NCBI GenBank assembly: GCA_030374765.1 | Contig: JARGXX010000088.1 | Span: forward strand, 2,418,001-2,482,000 | Direction: 5' to 3' | From: Agarophyton chilense | Taxonomy: Eukaryota; Rhodophyta; Florideophyceae; Gracilariales; Gracilariaceae | Length of the DNA stretch: 64,000 nucleotides | Part shown: positions 42,295 through 53,105 of the stretch, piece after piece | Numbering within the stretch: position 1 is the first letter of the stretch | How the letters are laid out: the number at the start of each line of letters is the position of its first letter | Made by a program: the position numbers and the translations under genes | Notes under the pieces: generated by a model | What the model saw: only the letters and a program-made list of their open reading frames with translations | The model's database searches: none | Told to the model about the DNA's origin: nothing

Positions 42295-42747
42295 CTCTTT
42301 TCCTCGAAACACCTCTCAGATTTCTCCAGTACGGAAAAGTAACAATTCGCAGTCTTTTCCATACATTCAGCATTCATCTCAGGACTTTGTGACAAGCACA
42401 ATGGACAAAAGAGAAAAGAGGGCCGTCAAGGACGCGCAAATGAAATCATTGCGAATTGTAGTAAGCATCCATAATTACTATCATGTAGATTGAGAATGAA
42501 AACCATTGAGAGTAATTCGCTAGTGGAACTCCACACTTCAGCAGAGTACTTTAACGAGTGAGGAAGGTCGAAAAGCATATTCTTGTTTTTCAGAGATCTC
42601 GTCGTGAGCCCCTCCCCAGCCATGAGAAGGAAGATGCGGGCATACTGATTTAAAGTGGCCCTAACGTAAGCGCGCGTTGTTTAACTGGGGTTTCGTGGAA
42701 TGAGCAGCTCATCCATCCGATCTATTTACTAGGGAACACCTTGAAGA
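42295..42747. other. No gene recognised
   Basis: AT-rich spacer between the MULE C-terminal frame and the partial MITE-like copy. No coding region, repeat or terminal inverted repeat is recognised. Confidence 0.5.
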
Positions 42748-42870
42748 GCCGAAAGCACACGGCGTGGTCGGCACTGTTCATTGAAAGAAGGTTGGGAAGC
42801 GACCAGAAAGGGTATTACAATGAAGCGGAGCCAGCGACTGGGAGAAGAAGATAGTGGTCGAGAATTTTCA
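42748..42870 (+). mobile_element. MITE-like element, truncated copy 2
   Basis: GAGCCGAAAGCACACGGCGTGGTCGGCACTG and AATGAAGCGGAGCCAGC match the left end and interior of the copy at 44288-44579. Only the left about 120 bp remain. It abuts the broken 3' end of the hydrolase pseudogene and supplies its in-frame stop. Confidence 0.75.
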
Positions 42871-44059
42871 ACGACACTGGTGTGGACTCTATGTTTTGGC
42901 GTGTCGGCAGGTTGGCGCCACATTGATGGTCGAAGAAAAAACCATCTGCATCATTGATGATGTAGGTGGGGACGGATATGTGCTTGAGCGCGTGGTGGGA
43001 GTCTATCTGCTCAGGCAGGATATGGAGATGGAGGCATAAACAAATGGTAAGTCGAGTTATGAAGGATTAAAGTGCACGTGAGATGATGAGGAATGAAGAG
43101 AGATAGGGTACATACCTCACGATAGTAGTCAAAGCGATCGCAGAAACCAAACACTGGCGAGATCAAGAGATCATCGATAAGTCCTATGCGATTGACACAG
43201 AGCACTTGTTGCGGGTCGACGGGGTGCGGGTTAAAGCCATGCTCAAGAGCTTTCTCAAACTTTTCTTTCATGGTTGCGGCAAGCCTAGAGCTGTGCGGAG
43301 CGTCTCGAAAGCCGCTGTCAAGTTTTTTCTGAAAGGTGGCCGAGTCGAAGGAAACAAAGACCGCGGCTGCAGCCACAAAACCGTAGTAAGTGGTGTCTCG
43401 ATGTTTTTGATGTGCCAATAACTGATAGGCGATGTTTGGTGGTTGTTGCGAGAAAGCAATGGCAGCGTGAAGATTTGCTAGCAAAAGCTTCTCGAAATCT
43501 CCCGTTAAGCCAGCGTTATAGAGGCTAAGCGTGTTGGTCGGGGCCCCTTGCTCAGCGAAGAAACGAACATTTAACGCGAAGACCTTGAATGATTCGTGCT
43601 GTAGCGCGGCCACAAGGCGGCAGATGACAAGAAAATACCGACCGAGTTAGACTCGAGCCCGTGCAGCACTACAGCGACGGGTGGCGCACGGGGCGCGCGC
43701 AAAGACAGCACTTGCGTAGCGTTGAAGTCCGATGGTAGTTGGCAAGCAGTTTCGGGCGATAGTGGCACACTCTCGTGGAGCGCGAACTACCGCGACACAC
43801 CGCATTTCACGTCCACTTGCAACACGGCCTTGCCGTCCACCCTGCGCAGCTGAAGACGTGCGCGTAACGACCGACCCGCGTCGGCGGGTACCAATGCGCT
43901 AGATTTGTCTGTACGTGCGCTTTGGCAACCGGAACTAGTCGAAACTCTCGCGGCGTGAAGCTCCGCAGAAGAACGTGTGCCCCGATTCTCCTTCTCCTCC
44001 TCCTGCGGCGGCGGCGGTCGCAGTCGTTTTCTTCTCGCCCGCTTTGTTTGCTTGCGCAT
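42871..44059 (-). pseudogene. EMB8/YheT-type alpha/beta-hydrolase pseudogene
   Basis: Minus-strand order: a basic N-terminal region with an in-frame TAG near 43786, the oxyanion-side motif VAVVLHGLESNS (about 43670), then a frameshift near 43625. It continues with FKVFALNVRFFAE...LYNAGLTGDFEKLL, VSFDSATFQKKLDSGF and FCDRFDYYRE. A well-formed 109-nt intron follows (43115-43007, GTATGT...GCAG). The second exon has HHALKHISVPTYIINDADGFFF (catalytic-Asp region). The nucleophile elbow GxSxG is lost and the catalytic-His end is cut off by a MITE-like copy. The family comprises membrane-linked hydrolases, with plant EMB8 relatives. It is clearly non-functional. Confidence 0.75.
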
Positions 44060-44287
44060 CGACCTGGCTCAGGCGGACGGCACGCACAGGTGACTTGCCC
44101 ATAGCGCGCCGTCGAAATGCGCCGCGACGATGCCCAAGCAGGTCGGCGGTGTGGTGATGGCAACACCGGTGGCGGTGGCGGTGGGGCGCCATGCGGGCGA
44201 CATGTCGACGAAGACGGCGGTTTTTCGCACGGCGGCTCGTTTTAAGCGAACTGCAACTTGCGCTTTGTAAAGCCTTGAACCGAAGGG

Positions 44288-44579
44288 AAGAGCCGCAAAC
44301 ACACGGCGTGCTCGGCACTGCTCATTGAGAGACAGTAGGAGAACGACCAGAAGGGGTATCTCAATGAAGCGGAGCCAGCAACTGAGAGAAGAAGACAGCT
44401 ATGGTTTGAATTTGGAGCGGAAACCGATGACAAATGGTGCTCGATGTTGAGGTTACGATTGGTATAGGCCGAGAGGTGAGATAGGCTAATGGTACCATTT
44501 TGGGGGGTACCAGATGTAGAGGCCAGCCCTCTCACTGGCTCCGCCCACACGCCGACCCCCTCATGTGTTTTCGGCTCTT
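44288..44579 (+). mobile_element. MITE-like element, copy 3 (both ends present)
   Basis: It runs from AAGAGCCGCAAACACA to TGTGTTTTCGGCTCTT, about 292 bp with 16-bp terminal inverted repeats (one mismatch). There is no coding capacity. A clear target duplication is not visible. Related copies lie at 21724-22100 (reverse) and 42748-42870. Confidence 0.8.
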
Positions 44580-46413
44580 GCCGACAAAGTGGGGGTGGAG
44601 CATTATTCAGACTTGTCGTTAATACAGCCATGACACTAGATTTCGGCTAGAAACATGCGGGCGCCATCTTTTGATTGCGCCACAGGCCAAACTTGAAAAT
44701 AAACCTCGGCGGGAATAAAGCCCTTCCGCAACTGTAGGCCCAAATAGATGAATGTGTTATAATTATTGCTAAATCAACTTCTTTTTCTCCTTGGCCTTCT
44801 TGAAACGCCGTGCAACCAAAAAGTCATGTCAATAGATCCTAGTGGTTAGACTCTCAGGCTTTTGAGTACACACTCCGAACGTGTAACGATTTCTTCAGCC
44901 TTCCTACTTTTGCGTTAACCAAAGACAGACGTGAATAGTCCTTACAAGACTTCCATAGAATTTTTTTGTGTCAATATTGTAGTAGCGTACAAAAAATATA
45001 ACGGGAGAAAAGCTCTCCTTAGAAATTCAACACGAGTACTGTTACTACATGGGTAGTCTGATGTTCGACTATCTACAAAATTGTTTACGATAGAGTTATT
45101 TGAAAGTTTGTGGCTCTAACAGTAGGTACATACAATATGATTGTGAACAGCTAGTTCGGTTCACAATCGTGGTTTGCTACAGAAAAGTATTTAAGAGTGA
45201 GACGAGACGCTTTCTCGTCTCTCTCTTCCACCAATATTACCATCATCAATAAAATGTTCAACGTCTTCTTCAACATCATCTTCTTCTACATCGTCTACGC
45301 CGAATCCGCCGCATTCTACACCGTTTAAGTCAAATCCGCCACACCGCCGCATTCTACAGCATCTACACAGAATCCGCCGCTCCACCATCTTGTACTCGGC
45401 GTACATTGACACGTTTCAAACAGCATTGCAGCGCCGTTCGCAGTTTGCGACTCATACCGGAATTTAGCGCAACCGGTCTTTTTAATTCAACTTATTTCAA
45501 CTTCGACCGGAAACTTTTTGTCGGTAAAACTTTTGGATAATTTGGAAATTGGAGTTTAATTGCTGGTGGAATTCTTTTTTGCCCCGCTCTGTCCCTTACT
45601 TCTGGCTACTCTGCACCTGTTATTGCCAGTAGTCGGGAGTAATACAGTTAATAATTTTCAAATGTTTCTTAAGCCAATAGAGGCGCAGTAATAAGTAAGT
45701 TTTTACAACTACTTTTTGCTATTGTGCGTAATATTTTTCTAATAAAATATTTCTTTCATACAGTGGAAAGGTCTCATTCATCTTCGAAGTATTCTTGTGG
45801 TGAAGACAGCGAGCACTTGCGCGATACACGACGCGATAGCAATTGCGACTCCGTGCACGTTCCGATAGTAATAGACTACTAAGCGATATAAGCGAGCGAC
45901 GATGGGCGAAAGCGACGATAACAAGTCTTGCAGTACTGGTAACCCGCCCATGATTACACATACCGTCTCTATCTCAACGGTTCCATCTCTCGAATTGCTT
46001 TTCGAACGAGGTGCGCGCCCCATAGTTCGTGTTGTTACTCAGCGTGAATGACTTAAGCGTAAACCCCCCCGCGGAAGCGTACGTTGAGGAGCTGCACTGT
46101 CTGTATCATCTTTACTCGCAGTACCCAGTAGCTTGAAGGGCATCAAAAGGACAAGGTTCACCTGCATATCGTTCGATGGCCAAACTATTCTCGCGAAGAC
46201 GTGTACTGCTGCATTTATGAGACAACTTTATCTGAAGCTAACGACCTCTAAATGCATCTCCAATGTCGTCGTCATCGTTCTACTCTAAATAAAAGGAACA
46301 ATTTTCTCTAAATAAATAAGTTTTCAAAAAAAAAAAACAGAACGAAGAGTACTTATTTCAAAAGAGTAAATAAAGTAAATAGAAAAGACTCAACACATAT
46401 TCACTATTCAGGA
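44580..46413. other. AT-rich stretch without a supported gene
   Basis: It may contain the 5' LTR and leader of decayed element D, whose gag frame starts at 46414. There is a TATA-like GTATTTAAG (45187-45195) followed by a perfect hairpin (45199-45221) and short CCGCC-ATTCTACA repeats (45300-45385). A minus-strand frame at 46023-45778 with one hydrophobic stretch is unsupported. Confidence 0.45.
45199..45221 (+). repeat. Perfect short hairpin
   Basis: GAGACGAGA, a 5-nt loop, then TCTCGTCTC. It follows a TATA-like GTATTTAAG at once, so it would sit at the very 5' end of a transcript (possibly the R region of the D LTR). Confidence 0.6.
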
Positions 46414-47252
46414 ATGGTTAGAACCAGATCGCAGATCGCAGATAGAGGTAGTTCAAATAATTCTAGTAATCAACCCTTCGCATCAAAAACACATTTCCAA
46501 ACTCCCGCAAACAGTCAGCTAGCGTTTTTTCGGTCAGAAACCCCAATGGATTCCCCAATCCTAGGAAATAGTTTTTTTTCGTCCCCACCAAATCGTAGTT
46601 CATCAGCTGTACCAAATACTATTTTTGAATCTTCGCTAGATATACGTCATAGTGCTCAGAAACACCTTCTCGATACGATCAGAAGCTATCTGGCTGACAT
46701 CCCTAATATTACTGGGGATCAACTCGTTAACCTTATTCGAGGCGATTATACCCTGGACATGCTCTTTGAACCTCAAGTATCATGCAATATAGCACTATTA
46801 AGCGCTTTTACTCGTCATTTACAGAAACTTGGCATGACCTTAGTACATCACAAACTTCCAGAGCTTCGTTAAGTTTTCCATCATTGCTGAAACACAATCC
46901 AATATCTTAGGATGCACCTCAAACCAGAAATCCTGAACACCCGATTGATACCCAGAATAAATCAGACGCACCATCTGAAACCATCATAGTTGGCACAAAT
47001 AATACGGATATTACAAAGATATCTCATTATATGGCCATGCGTTTCAAGGACAAAACATCAAAATTCTCAAGTTCAATTGGAAAATCATGGAAAGATTTCT
47101 TTAATGAGTACAGTATAGCACTCGAAGACTACATGGTACCAGAACATAAGCATGTTCAGTTAATGCATAGTATTCTACGTGACAATGCAAAGCCTCGCCT
47201 TACTTCGACGATCACGTTCTTCACAAAGATCATTCCCACGATGCAGCGATGA
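46414..47252 (+). pseudogene. D gag remnant
   Basis: Frame 46414-46872 starts MVRTRSQIADRG, a typical Gag opening of LTR elements, with a Ser/Asn-rich N-terminus and a helical segment. After a gap, frame 47031-47252 (RFKDKTSKFSSSIGKSWKDFFNEY) resembles a Gag capsid helix region. Near 47725 the sequence DCFDRG-stop-KGHIISYCHH is a broken zinc knuckle. Confidence 0.6.
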
Positions 47253-48602
47253 ATCTCATCGAAGGACATTTTCATTCAACCTCGAAACGAAAACGTATTG
47301 AAATACGTTTACTAAACATTCAAATAGATTCGTTTCAATCGGATGGAGGAACTACTACTCAAGAAATTGAAAAACTGGGCGCGGAGATATCGTAACTGTC
47401 ACCTCACGGACCTCCAAATTGTGGAACTGAAGCAAGTTAGATATCCTATCTTCGAAAAGCAGTAATCGGACACTCCCCGGCCAGTAATCCAATAAGCCGT
47501 TTCGATTCAGAAAACTTTTCCTACCAAGAATTTTTTTACTCAACTGTAATTTGCTATAAAAAGAGAAATAGAATAAGAAACTGGAGAGAAGGCCACTAAT
47601 AGCTACAAATTGGGAAAAAGGTCAAAATCATTAGATATTTTATATCAAACATCGGAAAAAAGATTTCTTCAGCCAGCAAGATATGGACGTCACAAAAACA
47701 ATAAAAAACCAAAGATCAATGATGGAGATTGTTTTGATCGCGGCTAAAAGGGACACATCATAAGTTATTGTCACCATCCGATGGATCTTTCTGCTATTGC
47801 CGCAAGAAAAGTTCAACTTTATCAAAAATCTAAGCAATGATTGAATGAAAATAGTGCTTTAAGACAAGTATTGTATGAATTTTGCTAGCAGATCGACGCT
47901 TCATCCGAAGAAGAAGAAGAAGAAGAAGCGGATACTTTTATAACCTCGAAGAAAGCAACGAAAAAGATGATGAAAAATCAGACATTTCTAAAGACGATAC
48001 CGTGGAAAATCTTTGTACAAGTCTTGATGATTGAAGAGAATCGAGCTAAGACGCATTGCTGTATGGTAAGGTTATGTCAGTTCTGTAACTTGCACGGCCG
48101 TTGTCGCTCAAGAAGTTAGTTATGATAGGGTTGATTGTATATGTAGAGAGCTCGTTCATCTCGAAGAAAAGTCATCCCATCTTGCTCGTTGCTCCCGGTT
48201 TCTGAGTTCTGTTCTTGTTCGTTATTTTGGCCTTGTATTGGCTTATTAGTTACTGTCCTACTTGACGGATACACTTGAACTACTAAGGACGCTAAGAACC
48301 TTTAATGATGAAAAGTCTAATTCAATACTAGATTTTTAGCCTGGAACACTCCGATGCGAGAATTTTTCAAAAAAACATTTCGAGAAGTTCCTACAGCCTC
48401 ATTGCAAAAAAAACACACCGTTTCATCAAAAGTTTAAATGTTTTAAAGTAACGAACACCGATTCAAGTTTTGAAACAACAACCGAATTCAACGGCGGATG
48501 CTTGGACATCGCTGCACAAAGATCTGTCGTCAAAAGAGAGCAAGCAAAAGCTTCTTTCAAACAGTAGAACTTTAAAATGAAAGCAAAACTTTCAAGATTC
48601 CA

Positions 48603-49109
48603 GTGGTTGCAGGGAACCCAAACGCGGGCACTCTCCAAGTGGAGTCGTGTCCCTACGCAGGCGTTGCTAACCAGAGCCCGTTCCGGGTTGTAAGGCCGAA
48701 ACAATGGCGACGAAGAACCTCTAAAGGTATCGAAGACCATCCTTGGTTTCCATTTACTTTGAGCTTCGGACTGTCAGATCTCGTCTTCCTAAGTAGGGCC
48801 CACTAACTAAACTCTACAGTAGTGCACACCTGCTCAGGGCCATACACGTGGCGATCCCATTGTCAGGGCCCAAAAATCCAACGTTCTAACAAATATCCGA
48901 AAAATCGGTGCCAAAATTAAGCCACGTGTATCACGGGGCCAATCCAACCATGGGCCATCCGAATTTTCACTTCTTCGGCGAATTCTAACCGAAAAACAGT
49001 GCCACCTCAGCACACCTTAGAGGGGATCATAGTCATAACCCTCGGAGGGTTCAATCCTCATTCTATGAGTTGCATCTTCAAGTATCCCCTAACTGGGCGT
49101 TGCTCTACA
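48603..49109 (-). repeat. Truncated family-A LTR inside D
   Basis: About 507 bp matching, on the plus strand, 24417-24635 plus 29820-30108 of the solo LTR. It ends exactly at CTCTACA (49109), but the other terminus is missing, so no target duplication can be read. It separates the two halves of the D protease. Confidence 0.85.
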
Positions 49110-49117
49110 GGAAAAGT

Positions 49118-49868
49118 TTTGAAACTCAACCTTGACGTCATTGATTGCAAAGTACCCCTTTTGTTAGGTCTAGACTTCTTGGATAGAGAGAAATTTTAAG
49201 TTGATATTGTTTCAAATATTCTAGTTTGCAAACATGGATGGGAAATGGCTTTCACCCGAAAATTGGGACACATTTATGTCGTATGGAATGAATATGAAAC
49301 GAACTTCAACAACGCAGAACTCAGAAAACTGAATATCTACTTCTTTCACCCTTCAGTGGATAAGCTGTTCAATGTTTTGAAACGAGCTGCACCAGAACAA
49401 GCAAATTCTCAAACACGAAATCTTTTGAAATAAATATGGAAGTACTGTCAAAGGTGCCAACAACTTACTCGAAAACCACAACGATTGAGAATCTCCTTTC
49501 CACAAGGAGTTGTTTTCAACAAAAAACTTGCAATGAACCTATTTGTTATAGATAAGGAAGCCGTTTTGCATGTGATTGACTTGTATACTCATTTTGGAGC
49601 AGCCCGTTTTCTTGATAGTCATTTTATAAGAAGCATTTGCAACACAATCTTAGAATGTTAGGCTATTGTGCATACAAGATACCCTAATTCCATTCATTAT
49701 GATCAAAGCTCACCATTCCTGTTCCCGCGATGGAAAGAAATAATGAATGAATTTGGCATTGACTTTATTCTTTCAGAAGTTGAAAGTCATAATTTCATTG
49801 GTGCTGTTGAACGCTATCACGATTCACCACGACGAATTTATCAAAAGGTTAAAGTTCGACGCCAATAA
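49118..49868 (+). pseudogene. D protease end and integrase remnant
   Basis: PLLLGLDFLDREKF is the end of the protease. MAFTRKLGHIYVVW and LRKLNIYFFHP match LGHIYYEW and LRKLHRHFFHP of E2. After a stop come CQRCQQLTRKP (zinc Cys pair), IHYDQSSPF (Asp region) and GAVERYHDSPRRIYQKV (Glu region, E2: VGEPYHSFLRDIYNKI). Stops at 49197, 49431, 49658 and 49866. Confidence 0.75.
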
Positions 49869-49900
49869 TGTGGTATTCCACTGAAGACTGTAGAGGTCTC

Positions 49901-50817
49901 TGTAGAGCAACGCCCAGTTAGGGGATACTTGAAGATGCAACTCATAGAATGAGGATTGAACCCTCCGAGGGTTATGACTACGATCCCCTCTAAGGTGTGC
50001 TGAGGTGGCACTGTTTTCCGGTTAGAATTCGCCGAGGAAGTGAAAATTCGGATGGCCCATGGTTGGATTGGCCCCGTGATACACGTGGCTTAATTTGGCA
50101 CCGATTTTTCGGGTATTTGTTAGAACGTTGAATTTTTGGGCCCTGACAATGGGATCTCCACGTGTATGGCCCTGAGCAGGTGTGCACTACTGTAGAGTTT
50201 AGTTAGTGGGCCCTACTTAGGGAGACGAGATCCGACCGTCCGAAGCTCAAAGTAAAGGGGAACCAAGGTTGGTCTTCGATACCTTTAGAGGTTCTTCGTC
50301 GCCATCGTTTCGGCCTTACAACCCGGAACGGGCTCTGGTTAGCAACGCCTGCGTAGGGACACGACTCCACTTGGAGAGTGCCCACGTTTGGGTTCCGTGC
50401 AACCACCCCCTTGGGACCGCTCAGACGACCTGCGTGCACGATACCCCGTGGGGGTTCTGCTTACTTGTTGCGTGCTTTTTTTGTTTCCTTTCGAGGACAG
50501 GTTTTCGCCCCTGTATTGGGTTTCTTTTGTTGTTTCGCCCCTTTTCTGGTTCTCGGGTCCGGTGCCTGTTAGTGCCCGACCCTCGCCCCGTTTTTCCTCT
50601 TCGCCGAATTTTTCCCCATTCTTTGGGATACCCATACCCATTCCCGATCCAACGGTTTCTACCCCTCACCTCCGTCGGTACTGCCGGAATCCCCCGTGGG
50701 AGTTACACCCCACACTACGGGTGGAACAGAGGGCTCTGTCTCTGAGTCTGCCTCCCCCAGGGAGCAAGGCTTCGAAACACCTTGAGAGCACTTCCCGTCG
50801 CCGGGTTTTGCTCCACA
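49901..50817 (+). repeat. A 5' LTR
   Basis: 917 bp, TG...CA, with inverted ends TGTAGAGCAA/TGTGGAGCAA. It differs from the 3' LTR by roughly 15-20 substitutions and two small indels. Long plus-strand frames inside it are composition artefacts. Confidence 0.93.
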
Positions 50818-50819
50818 AG

Positions 50820-50837
50820 TGGTCTCCCGACTTAGAA
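50820..50837 (+). other. A primer-binding site
   Basis: TGGTCTCCCGACTTAGAA, 2 nt after the LTR, identical over 18 nt to that of element B. Confidence 0.85.
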
Positions 50838-51044
50838 TCCGTTTTCGGACTTTTGGGTTGGTCATCCACGTGTTGGAATATCTCTTGGAAAAGGAAGCAC
50901 CGTCGTGAAGATTTGTTGTAGTGGTCCCCTCTGGAAAGGGTGGAATTGGTTTTTATTTTTTTTTTGTGTTACGTCATCCGTTCTCCGGGAATCTCGTGAT
51001 CGAATTTCATCGTTACCCCGAATCGTCGGTGTCGTGTCTGCAGC

Positions 51045-53075
51045 ATGTCGCCGCCTACCCGTGGTTCCAGGACTGGATCGAACCGTCAAGCGGATTCTGT
51101 GCCCCCGGCCCCGCCTAGGTCGAGGAGCTCAAATCCCGAAGATCGGAACGATTCTGGTATCGATCTGGACACTCGGAGAGCACCCTCAGTGGTTTCAGGT
51201 CCTCGAGAGGTCGTGGCTGTGGGCCCAGCTCCAGTGGTGGAGACCCCCTCAGCAGCACCCCGAAGTCGGGCCGACCCTGAATTACAGCGCCTGGAGACTC
51301 GAATCGATATCGCCAACGCGGCTCACGTCGAGCTCCTTCAGGAGGTTACTACCCTCCGCTGCAAGGTGGAGGACGCCCAGGAGCGGGGAGTCGCCGATGA
51401 CCTTCGTACCCTGAGGAGGGATGTGAACTCCCTTTTGGAAAGCTTTGGTACCCCTGGAGTCTTTGTCCAGGAGTACCGGAGCCTCGTGGAGGAACACCGC
51501 GTGCAAGCGGAACGCTTCCGAGCTCGGCTGGACACCCTCGAGGCCATTATCCGTATGGACGGAGACATAGAAGCCTCGAAGGATAAACCCGACGTTTCGG
51601 AAAACGAAGAACACCGCTCCGCTAAACGGGACCGCCGCAAGTCCAAGAAGAGGGTTCACCTCCAAGAGGATTTATCGGATTCCGATCCCAATCGCTCGTC
51701 ATCGAGTTCGTCCTCCGAATCTTCGGATAGTGAAGATGGACGCCGGTCATCCCGGGCGACTCGGTCGAAGGCTACTTACACCTCTCAAGGGGCAATCCGT
51801 ACCCGGAAGAAGGGTAGGAAACACCTTGGATTAAGGGAGCTGAAGCCGACGAATCCTCTCTATCGGAAGCTGCTATCGTACCGCTATTACCGGTTGGATA
51901 ACCCTTCGGGAGATCGAACATCCCGCGGAACGGGTAAGGTCAAGGACTACATCAAAAGGCTGAGCATCACCCTACAGAAGAGGGAGTTCACAGGAACAGA
52001 CCCAATTCTGGTGCTCGATTTCCTTGCGAGGTTCGTCCAGGAGGCTGACATCCTCGGTATGAGTGAAGCGCAAGCGTATCTTGCATTACCCTATTTCTTA
52101 AAGGGGATGGCTGAAGACCAGTTCAACTCCGTCCGTGGATCATCCCGAGCCTCGGAGGGGGGAGTCACGTGCTGGTCCGAAGCGGTGCAGTACCTCTTGA
52201 GATCATACGCTACTGGAAATGCGATTCAGGAAGCAATCCCTGCATTAAGGGATACGCGGCAGAAGCCGATGGAAACCGAAACGGTGTATTCAACTCGCTT
52301 GAATAAAGCGTTTCACCGATGCGGGAATGTATTCCCCGCCTACGAGAGATGCACCATGTTTGTGAATGATTTGGACCCCTCGATAAGGGCATTGGTTGCC
52401 CGACATCGGGAAGACAAGCGCAAGCTGACCTACTTGGAACTGGTTCAGTACGCCCAGGCTGAGGGGGATACTCTCCGTGCCCGGCAGAACCGAAAGAGTC
52501 GGCCGACACGTGCACTCCTCGCCGATGGAGGTAACTCGTCTTTGTCACTAGCAGGAGGCCCTGCCCCTGTGGGGGTCAATGATAACATTCACTTCATGGG
52601 AAGTAACCCCGAATCTATGGGTACGTCTGAGTTGCCGTCGACATCCGCTCCGACTACGGATGAAGACCCTGCACTCTATACCCAAGGACAGAGGGTGCCA
52701 GCCGCATCGCTACCTTTTGCGAATACCGCTGCTCGGTTCTCTCGCCCCGGATGGAGGGATACAGCATCACGTCGCGTGGAATCATGTCCACAACCAAACC
52801 CGGCAGAGCTGATTTGCTATTCGTGTTACCTCCGTGGTCACAAAGCACCAGACTGCACATTTCCCCTACGGGAGGGTTCACGAATTATCGCTCAGTACGA
52901 GGCTCTGACCCCTGAGGAAAAAGCTCGAGTCCCGAGTAAGTCCTATGAGGAACAAAAGATACTCCGAGCTCACCTTGCTGACAGGGATACAGAACTTGTA
53001 CCCGCGAACGGGGAACGACCGGTCCCCTTCGAGGCAGCTGCACCGAATTCGGTGGGGTTCGCTTCGAAAAACTAA
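51045..53075 (+). CDS. A Gag polyprotein, intact
   Basis: 676 aa from an ATG. The N-terminus is basic and disordered (RGSRTGSNRQ). A coiled coil spans about 80-165 (LQRLETRIDIANAAHVELLQ). A Ser/Asp-rich acidic stretch lies near 215-235 (SSSSSSSESSDSED). The capsid-like region is about 295-490 (RLSITLQKREFTGTDP, FLKGMAEDQFNSVRG, HRCGNVFPAYE). The zinc knuckle C591-x2-C594-x4-H599-x4-C604 (CYSCYLRGHKAPDC) is intact. It forms the particle and packages the RNA. The stop at 53073-53075 is preceded by TCG AAA AAC, a possible -1 shift site into Pol. Homologous Gag pieces occur in element B. Confidence 0.9.
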   Translation: MSPPTRGSRTGSNRQADSVPPAPPRSRSSNPEDRNDSGIDLDTRRAPSVVSGPREVVAVGPAPVVETPSAAPRSRADPELQRLETRIDIANAAHVELLQEVTTLRCKVEDAQERGVADDLRTLRRDVNSLLESFGTPGVFVQEYRSLVEEHRVQAERFRARLDTLEAIIRMDGDIEASKDKPDVSENEEHRSAKRDRRKSKKRVHLQEDLSDSDPNRSSSSSSSESSDSEDGRRSSRATRSKATYTSQGAIRTRKKGRKHLGLRELKPTNPLYRKLLSYRYYRLDNPSGDRTSRGTGKVKDYIKRLSITLQKREFTGTDPILVLDFLARFVQEADILGMSEAQAYLALPYFLKGMAEDQFNSVRGSSRASEGGVTCWSEAVQYLLRSYATGNAIQEAIPALRDTRQKPMETETVYSTRLNKAFHRCGNVFPAYERCTMFVNDLDPSIRALVARHREDKRKLTYLELVQYAQAEGDTLRARQNRKSRPTRALLADGGNSSLSLAGGPAPVGVNDNIHFMGSNPESMGTSELPSTSAPTTDEDPALYTQGQRVPAASLPFANTAARFSRPGWRDTASRRVESCPQPNPAELICYSCYLRGHKAPDCTFPLREGSRIIAQYEALTPEEKARVPSKSYEEQKILRAHLADRDTELVPANGERPVPFEAAAPNSVGFASKN

Positions 53076-53105
53076 ACTTGGGAGTCTCCCCTGCGGGAGG
53101 GGCGT
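53066..53105 (+). promoter_or_regulatory. Candidate -1 ribosomal frameshift signal between Gag and Pol
   Basis: G AAA AAC immediately precedes the gag stop. Pol is open in the -1 frame across this point. Downstream lie CTCCC-CTGC-GGGAG (53086-53099) and overlapping GGGAG-TC-TCCC, which can form a stem-loop about 8-14 nt away. The heptamer is not fully canonical because its first base is G rather than A. Confidence 0.55.

Larger units (their letters stand above)
46414..49868 (+). mobile_element. D, decayed copia-type retroelement related to E2
   Basis: Plus-strand order: gag (46414-47252), degenerate zinc knuckle near 47725, protease start (about 48460-48580), a truncated LTR of family A (48603-49109), protease end and integrase (49118-49868). 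Integrase and protease blocks align with E2. Its right part is cut off by insertion of the complete family-A element at 49901; no RT is found beyond. Confidence 0.75.

Noticed and set aside
43807..44318. Several GC-rich minus-strand frames with Arg, Gly and Ala runs
   Set aside because: Only one frame (44059-43787) lies in line with the hydrolase pseudogene. The others are shadows, driven by a CCG/CTC-type simple repeat.
44835..44900. tRNA-like stretch (TAGTGGTTAGA with a possible anticodon stem)
   Set aside because: No B-box GGTTCGA-type T-arm and no acceptor stem pairing, so not a tRNA gene.
50269..50921. Long plus-strand frames inside the family-A LTR (also at 59746-60417 and, reversed, 23921-24453)
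   Set aside because: Repeated because the LTR is repeated. Low-complexity Pro/Phe-rich translation without domains; the frame differs in length between LTR copies through indels.
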